In this document: one piece after another, positions 6,849 to 14,908 of the stretch | Layout: every line of letters starts with the position of its first letter | Position numbering within the stretch: the first letter of the stretch is position 1 | Source of the DNA: CAYMWF01 sp964394085 [NCBI: uncultured Gemmatimonadota bacterium] | GTDB taxonomy: Bacteria > GCA-2686955 > CAYMWF01 | Assembly: GCA_964394085.1 (NCBI GenBank) | Contig: CAYMWF010000073.1 | Coordinates: forward strand, 1-23,637 | Direction: 5' to 3' | DNA: 23,637 nt | Made by a program: the position numbers and the translations under genes | The notes under the pieces: generated by a model | What the model saw: only the letters and a program-made list of their open reading frames with translations | Database searches by the model: none | Told to the model about the DNA's origin: nothing

Positions 6849-8358
6849 GAGCATCACGAAAAGGCAGTCTGCCGCCGTCCTGATCACGGGGATTCTCATC
6901 GCCCTTTTCTACATGAGTATCTTCGGGAATCCGGCTGAAGGCTACTGGGATACATATATCACGGCGCCGGCCATGTTCATGGCGGGAGAAAAGATCGAAT
7001 TCCTGCTGAAAGACGGCTCTCCGCTGTACGACTATATCCTGCAGGCGAAACTTCCCGACGACCTGGTAAACCGCGAAAGTTACGGCCTCATTACCAAGGA
7101 TCAGAGGATAGGATCGGGCATCACCTTTTCCATGGCTTTTTCCCTTTTCAACCAGTTCGGATTCCGTTTCCTGTACGGCATCCTCCGGGGTTTGCTGTTT
7201 ATCGGTTCCTGGACGCTGTTCAGACGTATGCTGGAGAGCCCGGGATACGCATTTGCGGCCTCATTTCTTCTCACCGTGAACCCTTACATGCTTACCCTTG
7301 ACAGGCTGAATCCGAACGTGATTGTCCTTCCCCTCCTTGCGCTGATTTTTTACTTGCTGATAAGGGGGGGGCACTCATTTATTTCAGGACTTCTATACGG
7401 TGTTGCCGGGGGCATCAGAAACATTTCCATTGTTCTGGGTCCCTCCATTCTTCTGCTGCTCCTTACGGGGGAGCGGGATAAAAAGAGGAAACTGCGGGAC
7501 ACCCTTTTCTTTTTTCTGGGAGCGGCGGCGGGGATCGCCCCGGTTCTCTACTGGAACCATTATGCGATGGGCAGCATGTTCATCCACTCCTCCCAGTATT
7601 CCGGTTATGAAGGCTTCAGGCCGGAATTCGAACATTCCATACTCGGCTTGAAATTCAAAATAAACGGCCTTTTCAACTATCCGTTCCACAGCGAAATCGT
7701 CAGAACACCACACTTTGCATACCCGGTTTTTCTGCTCTTTCCCCTGGTCGCAATCAGGAGTTTCGGCATTCTGCTCTGCTCCTTCGGGATCTATGCCGTG
7801 TTCAAAGGTGTGAAAAATGTATCCCCGGTTTATCTCTCAATGGTTACATGGGCGGTCTCCATCTATCTCCTCTTCGCCTTTCAGGAGAACTGGGAAGAGG
7901 TTAAGCAGAGTTTCATGGTGGCAGGATTTTTGCCCTTGTGTTTTTTCATGATCTCGGGAGTAAAAGAGATTTTCAAAACCCGTGAAAACCTGGTCCGCCG
8001 CCTGGCGGTTGTTTTCTTCATCGGCGTCGTCACCTTCGGCTCGGTGAAGCTGACCGCTCTCCTCGATTTTCCCGCGGATCAAAGGTGGTATGCCCGTTTT
8101 CCTCATGCCGGGGAGAATGAAAGTCACCTGGACGGCCTGCCCGAAAACAGGAGGAACGACTGGGAGTTTTTTCATACCAGGGAAACTGCGGAAGAAATCC
8201 GGGCGGAGAAATCGAAGCTGACCTCGGGCAACCTGTTCCCCGCTCGTTATCTTCCGTGTGACTTGAGGCTTGGAATACCGTTAACAACCCTGGATCGGGA
8301 GGTGAACACCAGGGAATTGAAAACCCTGGCAACCTGGGAATATATCTATGGATATTGA
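6841..8358 (+). CDS. Polytopic membrane protein, putative GT39/PMT-like glycosyltransferase
   Basis: The 505-residue protein has roughly ten hydrophobic segments between residues 9 and 408 (for example 9-28, 110-127, 135-150, 160-175, 222-238, 294-320, 332-348, 358-372 and 387-405) and a soluble tail of about 95 residues. An acidic loop after the first helix (EGYWDTYI, 33-40) lies where GT-C glycosyltransferases keep a catalytic Asp or Glu. No specific family signature is recognised, so sugar transfer from a polyprenyl-phosphate donor is inferred from topology and context. Segments resemble the 730-aa membrane protein at 21250-23442: an NPxxLxxxxLxxN stretch here at 147-159, and a W-(x)-E-x-x-K then GFLPL pattern at 351-366. 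The ATG at 6841 is preceded by AAGAAGAG; a 15-codon upstream extension would lie inside the epimerase gene. It overlaps the next gene by 11 nt. Confidence 0.75.
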   Translation: MDRSITKRQSAAVLITGILIALFYMSIFGNPAEGYWDTYITAPAMFMAGEKIEFLLKDGSPLYDYILQAKLPDDLVNRESYGLITKDQRIGSGITFSMAFSLFNQFGFRFLYGILRGLLFIGSWTLFRRMLESPGYAFAASFLLTVNPYMLTLDRLNPNVIVLPLLALIFYLLIRGGHSFISGLLYGVAGGIRNISIVLGPSILLLLLTGERDKKRKLRDTLFFFLGAAAGIAPVLYWNHYAMGSMFIHSSQYSGYEGFRPEFEHSILGLKFKINGLFNYPFHSEIVRTPHFAYPVFLLFPLVAIRSFGILLCSFGIYAVFKGVKNVSPVYLSMVTWAVSIYLLFAFQENWEEVKQSFMVAGFLPLCFFMISGVKEIFKTRENLVRRLAVVFFIGVVTFGSVKLTALLDFPADQRWYARFPHAGENESHLDGLPENRRNDWEFFHTRETAEEIRAEKSKLTSGNLFPARYLPCDLRLGIPLTTLDREVNTRELKTLATWEYIYGY

Positions 8359-9106
8359 AGAAGGGGAACATTTCACCCTTATCAGGGCGTCAACCGTTCT
8401 TATCGAAGCATCCGGGAAAAGGATTCTTACCGATCCCTGGTTTAACAACCACCTGAGGGGGCTTCCGGCTTTCGTCACACCGTCGATTGCGCTGGAAGAT
8501 CTTCCGCCTGTGGATATTGTTCTTGCCAGCCATCTGCATCCCGATCATTACGATATCGCGGCTGTCAGGAAAATTTCCCATGAAAAAATGCGGATTATCG
8601 GTCCCCGCGGGATACAAACGAAATCCCGGGGGATCGCCTGCAGAGAGGTCATCGAGCTCGCACCCGGAGAAAAGAAGACGGTCGACGGATTCATGTTTCA
8701 CGCATTCGAGGCGAAACATACCGGCCCTCCGCCGGATGAAATCGTTTTTACCATCGACTGCGACGGCCTGTGCATCTTTTTCGGCGGCGATGCGGCGTAT
8801 TCTGATATTTTCAGGCAGATCGGAGAACTGTATCCGGTTCATATCGCCTTCGTCCCGGTAGGGGGAACCCGGATTTTCCTCAAAAGAACAGTGATGGACG
8901 AAAGGGATGCAATCAAGGCATGCAGAGAGCTCAAAACCAGGTATGCCGTGCCAGTCCATGAGGGAGGGATCTGGATGAGCGTCCCTCCGCTTTCCCTTCA
9001 CCCGGGCAGGAATAAAAGGTTCGTGCAATTTTCAGAAGGGGAAAACTTCCGAAGCATACTCCCGAAATACGGGGAGAGGGTGCGGATCCCTCCCGGGAAG
9101 GCGTGA
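8348..9106 (+). CDS. Metallo-beta-lactamase-fold hydrolase
   Basis: The 252-residue protein has the MBL metal-binding set in order: SHLHPDH at 61-67 (His62, His64, Asp66, His67), AKHTG at 122-126 (His124), GGDAAYS at 146-152 (Asp148) and PVHEGG at 202-207 (His204). The N-terminal ILTDPWFNNHLRG (26-38) and short length resemble the UlaG / NAPE-PLD-like branch (lactonases, phosphodiesterases) rather than true beta-lactamases. There is no signal peptide, so it is probably cytoplasmic. The start at 8348 overlaps the preceding membrane-protein gene by 11 nt, and the stop shares one base with the next ATG, so the genes are co-translated. A role in hydrolysing a sugar-phosphate, lactone or cyclic ester intermediate is plausible but unproven. 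The natural substrate cannot be told from the sequence. Confidence 0.88.
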   Translation: MDIEEGEHFTLIRASTVLIEASGKRILTDPWFNNHLRGLPAFVTPSIALEDLPPVDIVLASHLHPDHYDIAAVRKISHEKMRIIGPRGIQTKSRGIACREVIELAPGEKKTVDGFMFHAFEAKHTGPPPDEIVFTIDCDGLCIFFGGDAAYSDIFRQIGELYPVHIAFVPVGGTRIFLKRTVMDERDAIKACRELKTRYAVPVHEGGIWMSVPPLSLHPGRNKRFVQFSEGENFRSILPKYGERVRIPPGKA

Positions 9107-10521
9107 TGAAACGGATCCTTTTGATAAACCCTGCCTTTCAGCAGGGGATCAGAGCGATTGCCCAGACCACGGTCGGTCCTCCTCTTGGGCTTGCCTATAT
9201 TGCCGCGGTGCTCGAGAGGGAGGGGTACGATGTGGATATCCTTGACGCCAACGCCCTTAATCTGGATATGAAAGAGATAAGAGACAGGGCCGGGGAGTAT
9301 GCTCCGGACTTTATCGGTTTTACAGCAACTACTCCTACCGTAGACCTGGTTCATGATGCGGCTTCTTCAGTCAAAGAGGTCCTGCCCGGAGTGAAAGCGC
9401 TGGCGGGGGGAGCCCATGTTACCTGCCTGCCGGGGGAAACTCTCGATCGGTATCCGGCATTCGATTACCTCTTCCTTGGAGAAGCGGAAAAGACCATTGT
9501 GGATTTTTTGAAACGGGTGGATGATGAAGATGCCCTGAAAGAGGTTCGGGGGATTGCGTTCAAAGACAGCTGCGGAGACAAGAACATAACAGGACCGGCG
9601 GAATGGATTCGGGACCTGGATTCCGTTCCACTCCCTGCAAGACACCTCCTGCCCATGCACAGGTACAGATCGCCCGACTCCCGCAGGATAACCACCATTA
9701 TCGCCATGAGGGGATGTCCCGCTTACTGCATATACTGCAATGTGCCCGGGATGTTCGGCAGGGAGGTCCGCACGAGATCTCCGGAAGCTGTCGTGGAAGA
9801 AATGTTGATCTGCCAGAAGGAATATGGAACGGAATTCTTCTATTTCATCGATGATACCTTTACCACGGACAGGGAATGGGTTTTGACCTTCTGTGACAGG
9901 CTGTCGAAGGAGACTTTCGAAAAGAAAGCGTCCTGGATCTGCCTTACCCGGCCCGACTGCCTGGACAGGGAGCAGCTCTCCGCCATGAAGAGGGCCGGCC
10001 TGATTCGGATCGAGCTCGGGATCGAATCCGGTTCGGAGCAATCCCTGCGCTTCCTGGGGAAGGGGGTTCGGAAGGAAAAAATTACAGAGGCGTTCCATCT
10101 GGCCAAAGAGCTCGGGATATCCACCCTGGGTTTCGTCATGCTCAATATTCCGGTGGAGAGCCGGGAACGGATGAAAGAGACGGAAGAGCTGATCAGGAAA
10201 ACGGATCCCGATTTTCTCCAGGTATCATTTTTAACGCCGTACCCCGGAACACCTTACTATGAACACTGCAGGGAAAAAGAACTTTTAAAGACGGAGCACT
10301 ACGGGGATTATTCTTTTCTCAACAGCGTGGTTGCGGTCAATCCGCTGGTGGGCGAAAAGGAGGTGAGAAAGTTTTTCAGAAGACTGAATCTACGATTTTA
10401 CCTGCATCCTGCAAGAGCCGGAAGGCTCGTGCTCATGGCGCTCAGGCACGGCGGTAACCTGTTCGCCCTGAGCCGGGCTTCGCTGACCGGCCTGAGATTC
10501 CTGTTCAGGAAGGCTGTCTGA
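9106..10521 (+). CDS. B12-binding-domain radical SAM protein
   Basis: The 471-residue protein begins MKRILLINPAFQQG and has a full N-terminal cobalamin-type domain: VGPPLGLAYIAAVLEREGYDV (23-43), DFIGFTATT (68-76), ALAGGAHVT (98-106) and FDYLFLGEAE (119-128). The radical-SAM core has CPAYCIYC (Cys204, Cys208, Cys211), LIRIELGIESGSEQSL (299-314) and LGFVMLNIPVESRE (341-354). TPYPGTPYYE at 377-386 is a common late motif of this family. Of the two candidate starts, ATG at 9106 is preferred over GTG at 9103 because GGAAGG lies about 4 nt before the ATG. The C-terminal 50 residues are basic with amphipathic helices and could touch the membrane, fitting a lipid-linked or glycolipid substrate (inference). 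It follows the MBL gene without a gap; the next gene is 21 nt downstream. Confidence 0.92.
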   Translation: MKRILLINPAFQQGIRAIAQTTVGPPLGLAYIAAVLEREGYDVDILDANALNLDMKEIRDRAGEYAPDFIGFTATTPTVDLVHDAASSVKEVLPGVKALAGGAHVTCLPGETLDRYPAFDYLFLGEAEKTIVDFLKRVDDEDALKEVRGIAFKDSCGDKNITGPAEWIRDLDSVPLPARHLLPMHRYRSPDSRRITTIIAMRGCPAYCIYCNVPGMFGREVRTRSPEAVVEEMLICQKEYGTEFFYFIDDTFTTDREWVLTFCDRLSKETFEKKASWICLTRPDCLDREQLSAMKRAGLIRIELGIESGSEQSLRFLGKGVRKEKITEAFHLAKELGISTLGFVMLNIPVESRERMKETEELIRKTDPDFLQVSFLTPYPGTPYYEHCREKELLKTEHYGDYSFLNSVVAVNPLVGEKEVRKFFRRLNLRFYLHPARAGRLVLMALRHGGNLFALSRASLTGLRFLFRKAV

Positions 10522-10542
10522 AAGAAAACGAGGAGCGAGACA

Positions 10543-10836
10543 ATGATGGCGTGGCTGTCAATCATCCTTTTTTTCCTGTTTGTGATCCTTGTTCCCGGAT
10601 ATCTCACCGGGATTCTTCTCTTCAAAAGGGAAGGCAGGCTCATCGGATCAGCCCTGGGCGTCACCTGCGTCCTGTTTATCCTGCCCGTTCTGCTCTTTAC
10701 CGTTGCCATGCTGTTCGAGACGAATATCAACAGAGTTCTCATTTCCATCGTGGCCGGGGTGGTTGTGATTGCGGAGCTATCCATATTGTATTTGAAGAGG
10801 AAAAATGGAGACAGGCATTTCCATATCGGTTCATGA
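10543..10836 (+). CDS. Small three-helix membrane protein of unknown function
   Basis: The 97-residue protein begins MMAWLSIILFFLFVILVPG and is almost entirely hydrophobic, with three likely membrane helices at about 3-27, 33-58 and 64-85 and a short basic tail (KRKNGDRHFH). GAGGAG lies about 7 nt before the ATG, a strong ribosome binding site that supports a real gene. The segment LVPGYLTGILLF recalls the first helix of some membrane glycan proteins, but no family can be assigned. It overlaps the following carbamoyltransferase gene by 32 nt, so the two are translated from one message and probably coupled. It could anchor or present a substrate to the soluble carbamoyltransferase. Confidence 0.75.
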   Translation: MMAWLSIILFFLFVILVPGYLTGILLFKREGRLIGSALGVTCVLFILPVLLFTVAMLFETNINRVLISIVAGVVVIAELSILYLKRKNGDRHFHIGS

Positions 10837-12499
10837 GGATACCAATGCAAACCTGACCCTTTTCAAAGGCACGGAACCTGTTTTCGCCGTCGCCGAGGAG
10901 CGGATTACACGAAAGAGATTCCAGGAGGGATTTCCCGGCCGGTCCTTGAAAAAAGCTCTTGAATGGTCAGGTCTCACCATGGACGAGGTGACGAGATTCA
11001 TCCCGGGGAACAAGTATCATTTCCTGCCCCGGCTTCCCTTTAAAGCCCTGCCCGAGGGGGAACACGACTTTTTCAGCCTCCAGCACCGGCTCTACCTCTG
11101 CTGCCAGCATATTTTCACAAAAAGAACGCCTTTAAACCCGCTGGTTCATACTTTTAACAGGGCTTCCCTCCGCGCCCGGTATCCCCGGGTGACGGAACTT
11201 GTGGATCACCACGAAGCCCATGCATACTCGGCATACCTGACTTCCGGCTTTCCCGAGCCCCTGGTCATCTCTATCGACAACATGGGCGACGGTTATTCCG
11301 CAAAGGTTTACAAGGCCGGTGGAGGGAGATGTGAATTCCTGTACGGTTCTTCGGCACTGAATTCTCCGGGACAGTTCTACGGTGAAATCGCGCAGTTTCT
11401 GGGCTGGCACTGTCTTCTGGCCGGGAAGGTGACGGGGCTCGCCGCCCACGGTAAAGTGGAAAAGACCTATCCGATAATGGAAGAGCTGTTCTCCCTGGAT
11501 GGGGACGGGATGGATTTTCTCACTCCTCCCATGATCGCAAATAAAAAAAGAACAAAAATATTCGAACGGCTCCGCTCTTTCTCGAATGCCGATATCGCTG
11601 CGGGTGCGCAGAAACGGCTCGAGGACGTGGTTGTGGAATATGCGCGGAAGGCTCTCAAGAGGACCGGGTGCAGTGATGTCGCCCTTGCAGGCGGGGTATT
11701 CGCCAATGTCGGCGTCAACCGGAAAATCAGGGAGCTTACCGGAGTGAAAGGGATTTTTATTCATCCCGCCATGACGGACCAGGGGATCAGTATGGGAGCC
11801 GGGTTGAAGGTTCTGGCCGAAACGGAGAGGGTCACCCCGGCGAGAATGGAGAATATTTTTCTGGGTTCCTCTTTTTCGGATACGGAAGTGGGGGATGTCC
11901 TGGAAAAGTCGGGCCTGCAGTACCGGCGGGTCGAGGATATCGAAAAAGAGGTGGCCGATCTTCTCCTCGCAGGGAATGTCGTTGCCCGGTACAAGGGAAG
12001 AATGGAGTACGGCCTCAGGGCGCTGGGCAACAGGAGCATTCTCTACAAGACCGCCGACCGGACCGTGAACGATTGGCTGAATAAAAAGCTGGGACGGACC
12101 GAATTCATGCCTTTCGCTCCTTCCACCCTCCAGGAATTCGCACCTGAGTGCTACCGCGATTACGACGGGGGAGAGCTTCCGGCACGTTATATGACAATTA
12201 CATTCGACTGCACGGAAAAGATGAAAAAGATGTCGCCGGGTGTTATCCACCTGGACGGGACGGCAAGACCCCAGGTGGTTCATGAAGAGGATAATCCTGA
12301 TTATTACCGGCTGATCAGGCTGTATTACGAAAAATCGGGCATCCCCAGTGTGATAAATACCAGCTTCAACATGCACGAGGAGCCTATCGTCTGCTCCCCG
12401 GAGGACGCTGTCAGGGCCTTCAGGGAGAGCCGGCTCGACTATCTCGCCATCGAGTCTTTCCTGGTGAAAAAGGATATAAAAACGGATACCGGCAACTGA
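10805..12499 (+). CDS. NodU/TobZ-type O-carbamoyltransferase
   Basis: Enzymes of this family make carbamoyl-adenylate from carbamoyl phosphate and ATP and pass the carbamoyl group to a hydroxyl, often on a sugar. The 564-residue protein has the normal length and motifs: DHHEAHAYSAY at 134-144 (metal ligands His135 and His139), IDNMGDGYSA at 157-166, AGGVFANVGVNRKI at 295-308, GRMEYGLRALGNRS at 398-411, and the C-terminal VINTSFNMHEEPIV at 516-529. The N-terminal strand differs from the usual HDASA pattern: here it reads SVHEDTNANLTLF (8-20). The ATG at 10805 has GAGG 5 nt upstream and lies inside the 97-aa gene. It is the last gene before a 122-nt gap. The acceptor is unknown; a sugar of the locus product is likely. 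It is clearly different from the second carbamoyltransferase at 16000-17697. Confidence 0.92.
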   Translation: METGISISVHEDTNANLTLFKGTEPVFAVAEERITRKRFQEGFPGRSLKKALEWSGLTMDEVTRFIPGNKYHFLPRLPFKALPEGEHDFFSLQHRLYLCCQHIFTKRTPLNPLVHTFNRASLRARYPRVTELVDHHEAHAYSAYLTSGFPEPLVISIDNMGDGYSAKVYKAGGGRCEFLYGSSALNSPGQFYGEIAQFLGWHCLLAGKVTGLAAHGKVEKTYPIMEELFSLDGDGMDFLTPPMIANKKRTKIFERLRSFSNADIAAGAQKRLEDVVVEYARKALKRTGCSDVALAGGVFANVGVNRKIRELTGVKGIFIHPAMTDQGISMGAGLKVLAETERVTPARMENIFLGSSFSDTEVGDVLEKSGLQYRRVEDIEKEVADLLLAGNVVARYKGRMEYGLRALGNRSILYKTADRTVNDWLNKKLGRTEFMPFAPSTLQEFAPECYRDYDGGELPARYMTITFDCTEKMKKMSPGVIHLDGTARPQVVHEEDNPDYYRLIRLYYEKSGIPSVINTSFNMHEEPIVCSPEDAVRAFRESRLDYLAIESFLVKKDIKTDTGN

Positions 12500-12621
12500 A
12501 TGAGAGCCGCACCCGCATGAATTGACTCGCCGGATTGATCCTGATACCCTTGATTACAGTAATGTTCTTTTGCCTGATCCGGATGTGTAACTGATTCAAC
12601 CGGGCCTGTTCGATAACGATT

Positions 12622-13857
12622 ATGAGTGATTTCAAACCTGAAGAAATACAGAGACAATTTCCGATTCTCTCACGAAAAGTGACCGGCGGTAATCCCTGCT
12701 ACCTGGATAATGCCTGCATGACTTTGATGCCTGAACGGGTGGCGGATGCCATGAATCGATTCTATAATCGGCACATCTCCTGTCATGGCCGGACAAACCA
12801 CCTGTTCGGCATCGAAACAACCCGTGAATTCGATAAAGCGCGGGAAAGGATGGCTTGCTTCCTGGGTGCTGCGGATCCCAGGGAGATCGTCTTTGTGCGC
12901 AATACAACGGAAGCGATCAACATCGTAAGCGCAGGCTTTTCCTTCAAGCAGGGCGACCGGGTGCTTACTTCGGATATGGAGCACAACTCCAACCTGGTTC
13001 CATGGCTCCGCCAGGCGGAAACCGGAAGGATCGTGCTCGACTCTTTTCCGCTGGATTCTTCGGGCCGCTTCGAACCTGACAGCTTCGAAGCCGCTCTTGC
13101 TGAAAAGCCGCGCCTGGTAAGCGTTTTTCACACTTCGAATGTAACGGGAGTGACCCTGCCCATTAGCGAGATATCCGCCAGGGTTCACGAAGCGGGTGCT
13201 CTTCTTCTCCTGGATGCGGCCCAGGCGATGACCACCGGATCGCTGAACGTGGTGCGGGACGGCATAGATTTCCTGGCGTGTTCCCTGCACAAGGCGTTCG
13301 GTCCCACCGGTATCGGCGTGCTGTACGGCCGGCTCGAGCTGCTGGAGGAACTGCGGCCGCTGCTCGGCGGCGGAGAAATGGTTGTCGAAACAACCCGGAG
13401 CGGTTACTCCCTCGCAGAGGTGCCCACCCGATTCGAAGCCGGCCTGCAGAACTATGCCGGAGTTATCGGGGCCGGCGCCGCCCTGGATTTTATCGAGGAG
13501 CTGGGACAGCCTGCAGTCCGGGAACATGCCGAGGAGCTCAACCGGCTTGCACAGGAGCAGCTCACGGGGTGTCCCGGTGTTGCTGTTTTAGGGCCTGATG
13601 ACGCGGAAGAGCGGGGTACGATTCTCAACCTCCGGGTGGAGGGAGTCGATCCGTTCAAGATGGGGGAAGTTCTCAGCCTTACCGAGGGAATCATGGTTCG
13701 AGCCGGCCATCAATGCGCCCATTCATGGTATCATGCCCGCGGGCTGGGTCCGTCGCTGCGCGCCTCCTTCGCTCCATACAACAGCAGGGATGATGTAAAC
13801 CGTTTCTGCAGGGCCCTGACGCGCTTCCAGAAAATACTGGGCAAAGACGCATCATGA
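12622..13857 (+). CDS. Cysteine desulfurase (class V aminotransferase, SufS-like)
   Basis: PLP enzymes of this type take sulfur from cysteine as a persulfide on an active-site Cys. The 411-residue protein is of SufS length and shows CYLDNACMT at 26-34, FVRNTTEAIN at 91-100, DMEHNSNLVPW at 118-128, HTSNVTG at 170-176, LLLDAAQA at 195-202 (Asp198, Gln201), SLHKAFGPTGIGVLYG at 221-236 (PLP Lys224, preceded by His223) and RAGHQCAH at 360-367 (persulfide Cys365). No suf/isc scaffold genes are nearby; instead a PP-loop ATPase gene overlaps its stop by 4 nt, pointing to a dedicated sulfur donor rather than housekeeping Fe-S assembly. The ATG at 12622 lacks a clear ribosome binding site, but MSDFKPEEIQRQFPIL matches the usual N-terminus. 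The 122 nt upstream hold no obvious terminator or promoter; CCGGAT/ATCCGG arms about 40 nt apart are present. Confidence 0.92.
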   Translation: MSDFKPEEIQRQFPILSRKVTGGNPCYLDNACMTLMPERVADAMNRFYNRHISCHGRTNHLFGIETTREFDKARERMACFLGAADPREIVFVRNTTEAINIVSAGFSFKQGDRVLTSDMEHNSNLVPWLRQAETGRIVLDSFPLDSSGRFEPDSFEAALAEKPRLVSVFHTSNVTGVTLPISEISARVHEAGALLLLDAAQAMTTGSLNVVRDGIDFLACSLHKAFGPTGIGVLYGRLELLEELRPLLGGGEMVVETTRSGYSLAEVPTRFEAGLQNYAGVIGAGAALDFIEELGQPAVREHAEELNRLAQEQLTGCPGVAVLGPDDAEERGTILNLRVEGVDPFKMGEVLSLTEGIMVRAGHQCAHSWYHARGLGPSLRASFAPYNSRDDVNRFCRALTRFQKILGKDAS

Positions 13858-14639
13858 CACGGGAAACGACCAGACCTTCCGAATGTTTCTCCCCGAGGGA
13901 TGATTTTAATGGGGATACTTCCGGCCGGGAAATTACCCTCATGTTCTCCGGCGGCGTCGATTCTACTCTGACGGCGATGAAACTTGCGGGAAAATTCCGG
14001 ATGGTGCACCTGGTGACCTACATGAACGGCTACGGACACTCGCATTTCAAACGGACCGGACGCCGGGCACAGGAGTTGATCGAGCATTTCCCCGGCAGGT
14101 TTCAGCATTCCCTGATTTCCATCAAGGACCTGTTCGAGCATATTGTGGTCAATACCGTCGAGGAGGATTTCAAGGAGTACGGATCGGGCTTCATCTGGTG
14201 CCTAGGCTGCAAACTCGCCATGCACACGAGGAGCATCCTCTATAATCTCGAACACGGCATCACCTGGATGGCGGACGGGTCCTCCGGTGAAACGGACGAA
14301 ATGGTTGAGCAGATGCCCGTCTCGGTCTACCTCATTGGCAGGTTTTACGAGAACTATGGTATTTCATTCCGCACGCCCGTGTACCATCTCCGGAGGGAGG
14401 AATCGATTCGGAAACTCGAAAGGTCGGGTCTCAAACGGGGAATACGCATCAGAGATCGGCTCCTCGGGGTGCAGCCCAAATGCCGCCCCGGGTTGATCTA
14501 CTACCTCCCTTACCTGCTCTTCGGTCAGCCTCCGGATCACAAGGATGAGGAAGTGGCCCGTTTTATCGAAAAGAAGATCGAACTCGCAGAAGACTGGCTT
14601 GCAGAGAGAAAACCCCGGATTTCCGGAAAGGAGAAATAG
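13854..14639 (+). CDS. PP-loop ATP pyrophosphatase, putative sulfur transferase
   Basis: The 261-residue protein has the N-type PP-loop SGGVDST (32-38) that adenylates a substrate before attack by ammonia, amine or sulfur. Three cysteines stand out: WCLGCK at 115-120 (Cys116, Cys119) and PKCRPG at 208-213 (Cys210). A CxxC plus a third Cys about 90 residues later is the arrangement that binds a [4Fe-4S] cluster in TtcA/TtuA-type tRNA thiolases and in some LarE-like sulfur transferases (from memory). The DGSSGETDE stretch at 141-149 follows where LarE-like proteins have a similar acidic loop. The ATG overlaps the desulfurase stop by 4 nt, and the 76-aa gene starts 2 nt after its stop. I infer ATP-dependent thiolation fed by the adjacent desulfurase. 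The substrate may be a small molecule or RNA; no THUMP or other RNA-binding domain is visible. Confidence 0.82.
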   Translation: MTRETTRPSECFSPRDDFNGDTSGREITLMFSGGVDSTLTAMKLAGKFRMVHLVTYMNGYGHSHFKRTGRRAQELIEHFPGRFQHSLISIKDLFEHIVVNTVEEDFKEYGSGFIWCLGCKLAMHTRSILYNLEHGITWMADGSSGETDEMVEQMPVSVYLIGRFYENYGISFRTPVYHLRREESIRKLERSGLKRGIRIRDRLLGVQPKCRPGLIYYLPYLLFGQPPDHKDEEVARFIEKKIELAEDWLAERKPRISGKEK

Positions 14640-14640
14640 G

Positions 14641-14871
14641 ATGCCCTGCTGCGGAGGGAATAAGGAGCAGCCGCCGATCTCACCGGTTCGTTACTACCTG
14701 CTCAGGACCGGCTTCGCCGCCGGTTGCCGGTTTGTGATTGTGTGGCTCGCCCTGGTATCCATCTTTCTGCCGCGTTACCGAAAGATCGCCCCGGCTTACC
14801 GCAGTTACACCAGGGCCGTGCGCATGTCCATCCGGAAGAGAGAAAGAATCAAGTTCCGTAATGCAGAATAA
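14641..14871 (+). CDS. 76-residue protein with N-terminal Cys pair and one membrane segment
   Basis: The protein begins MPCCGGNKEQPP, has one hydrophobic helix (about residues 26-43, CRFVIVWLALVSIFL) and a very basic tail (RKRERIKFR). AAAGGAG sits 7 nt before the ATG, one of the best ribosome binding sites in the window, and the gene starts 2 nt after the PP-loop gene. The Cys3-Cys4-Gly-Gly N-terminus next to a cysteine desulfurase and a sulfur-type PP-loop ATPase suggests a sulfur relay or metal-binding role, with the tail holding it at the inner face of the membrane. This is inference; no family is recognised. It is the last gene of the plus-strand block, followed by two hairpins. Confidence 0.8.
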   Translation: MPCCGGNKEQPPISPVRYYLLRTGFAAGCRFVIVWLALVSIFLPRYRKIAPAYRSYTRAVRMSIRKRERIKFRNAE

Positions 14872-14874
14872 TCT

Positions 14875-14895
14875 GCGCGGCCCGACAGGCCGTGC
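14875..14895. other. GC-rich hairpin after the last plus-strand gene
   Basis: GCGCGGCC and GGCCGTGC pair over 8 bp (one G-U) around a CGACA loop, starting 4 nt after the stop codon. There is no U-run on either strand, so it is not a stand-alone intrinsic terminator; it may protect the 3' end or help stop convergent transcription. Confidence 0.45.
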
Positions 14896-14908
14896 AAAAC
14901 CATTGTTC

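Noticed and set aside
11132-12376. 414-codon open frame on the minus strand
   Set aside because: It is antisense to the well-supported carbamoyltransferase and has Pro/His/Arg-rich, non-protein-like composition.
12670-13527. 285-codon open frame on the minus strand
   Set aside because: It is antisense to the cysteine desulfurase, which has all catalytic motifs.
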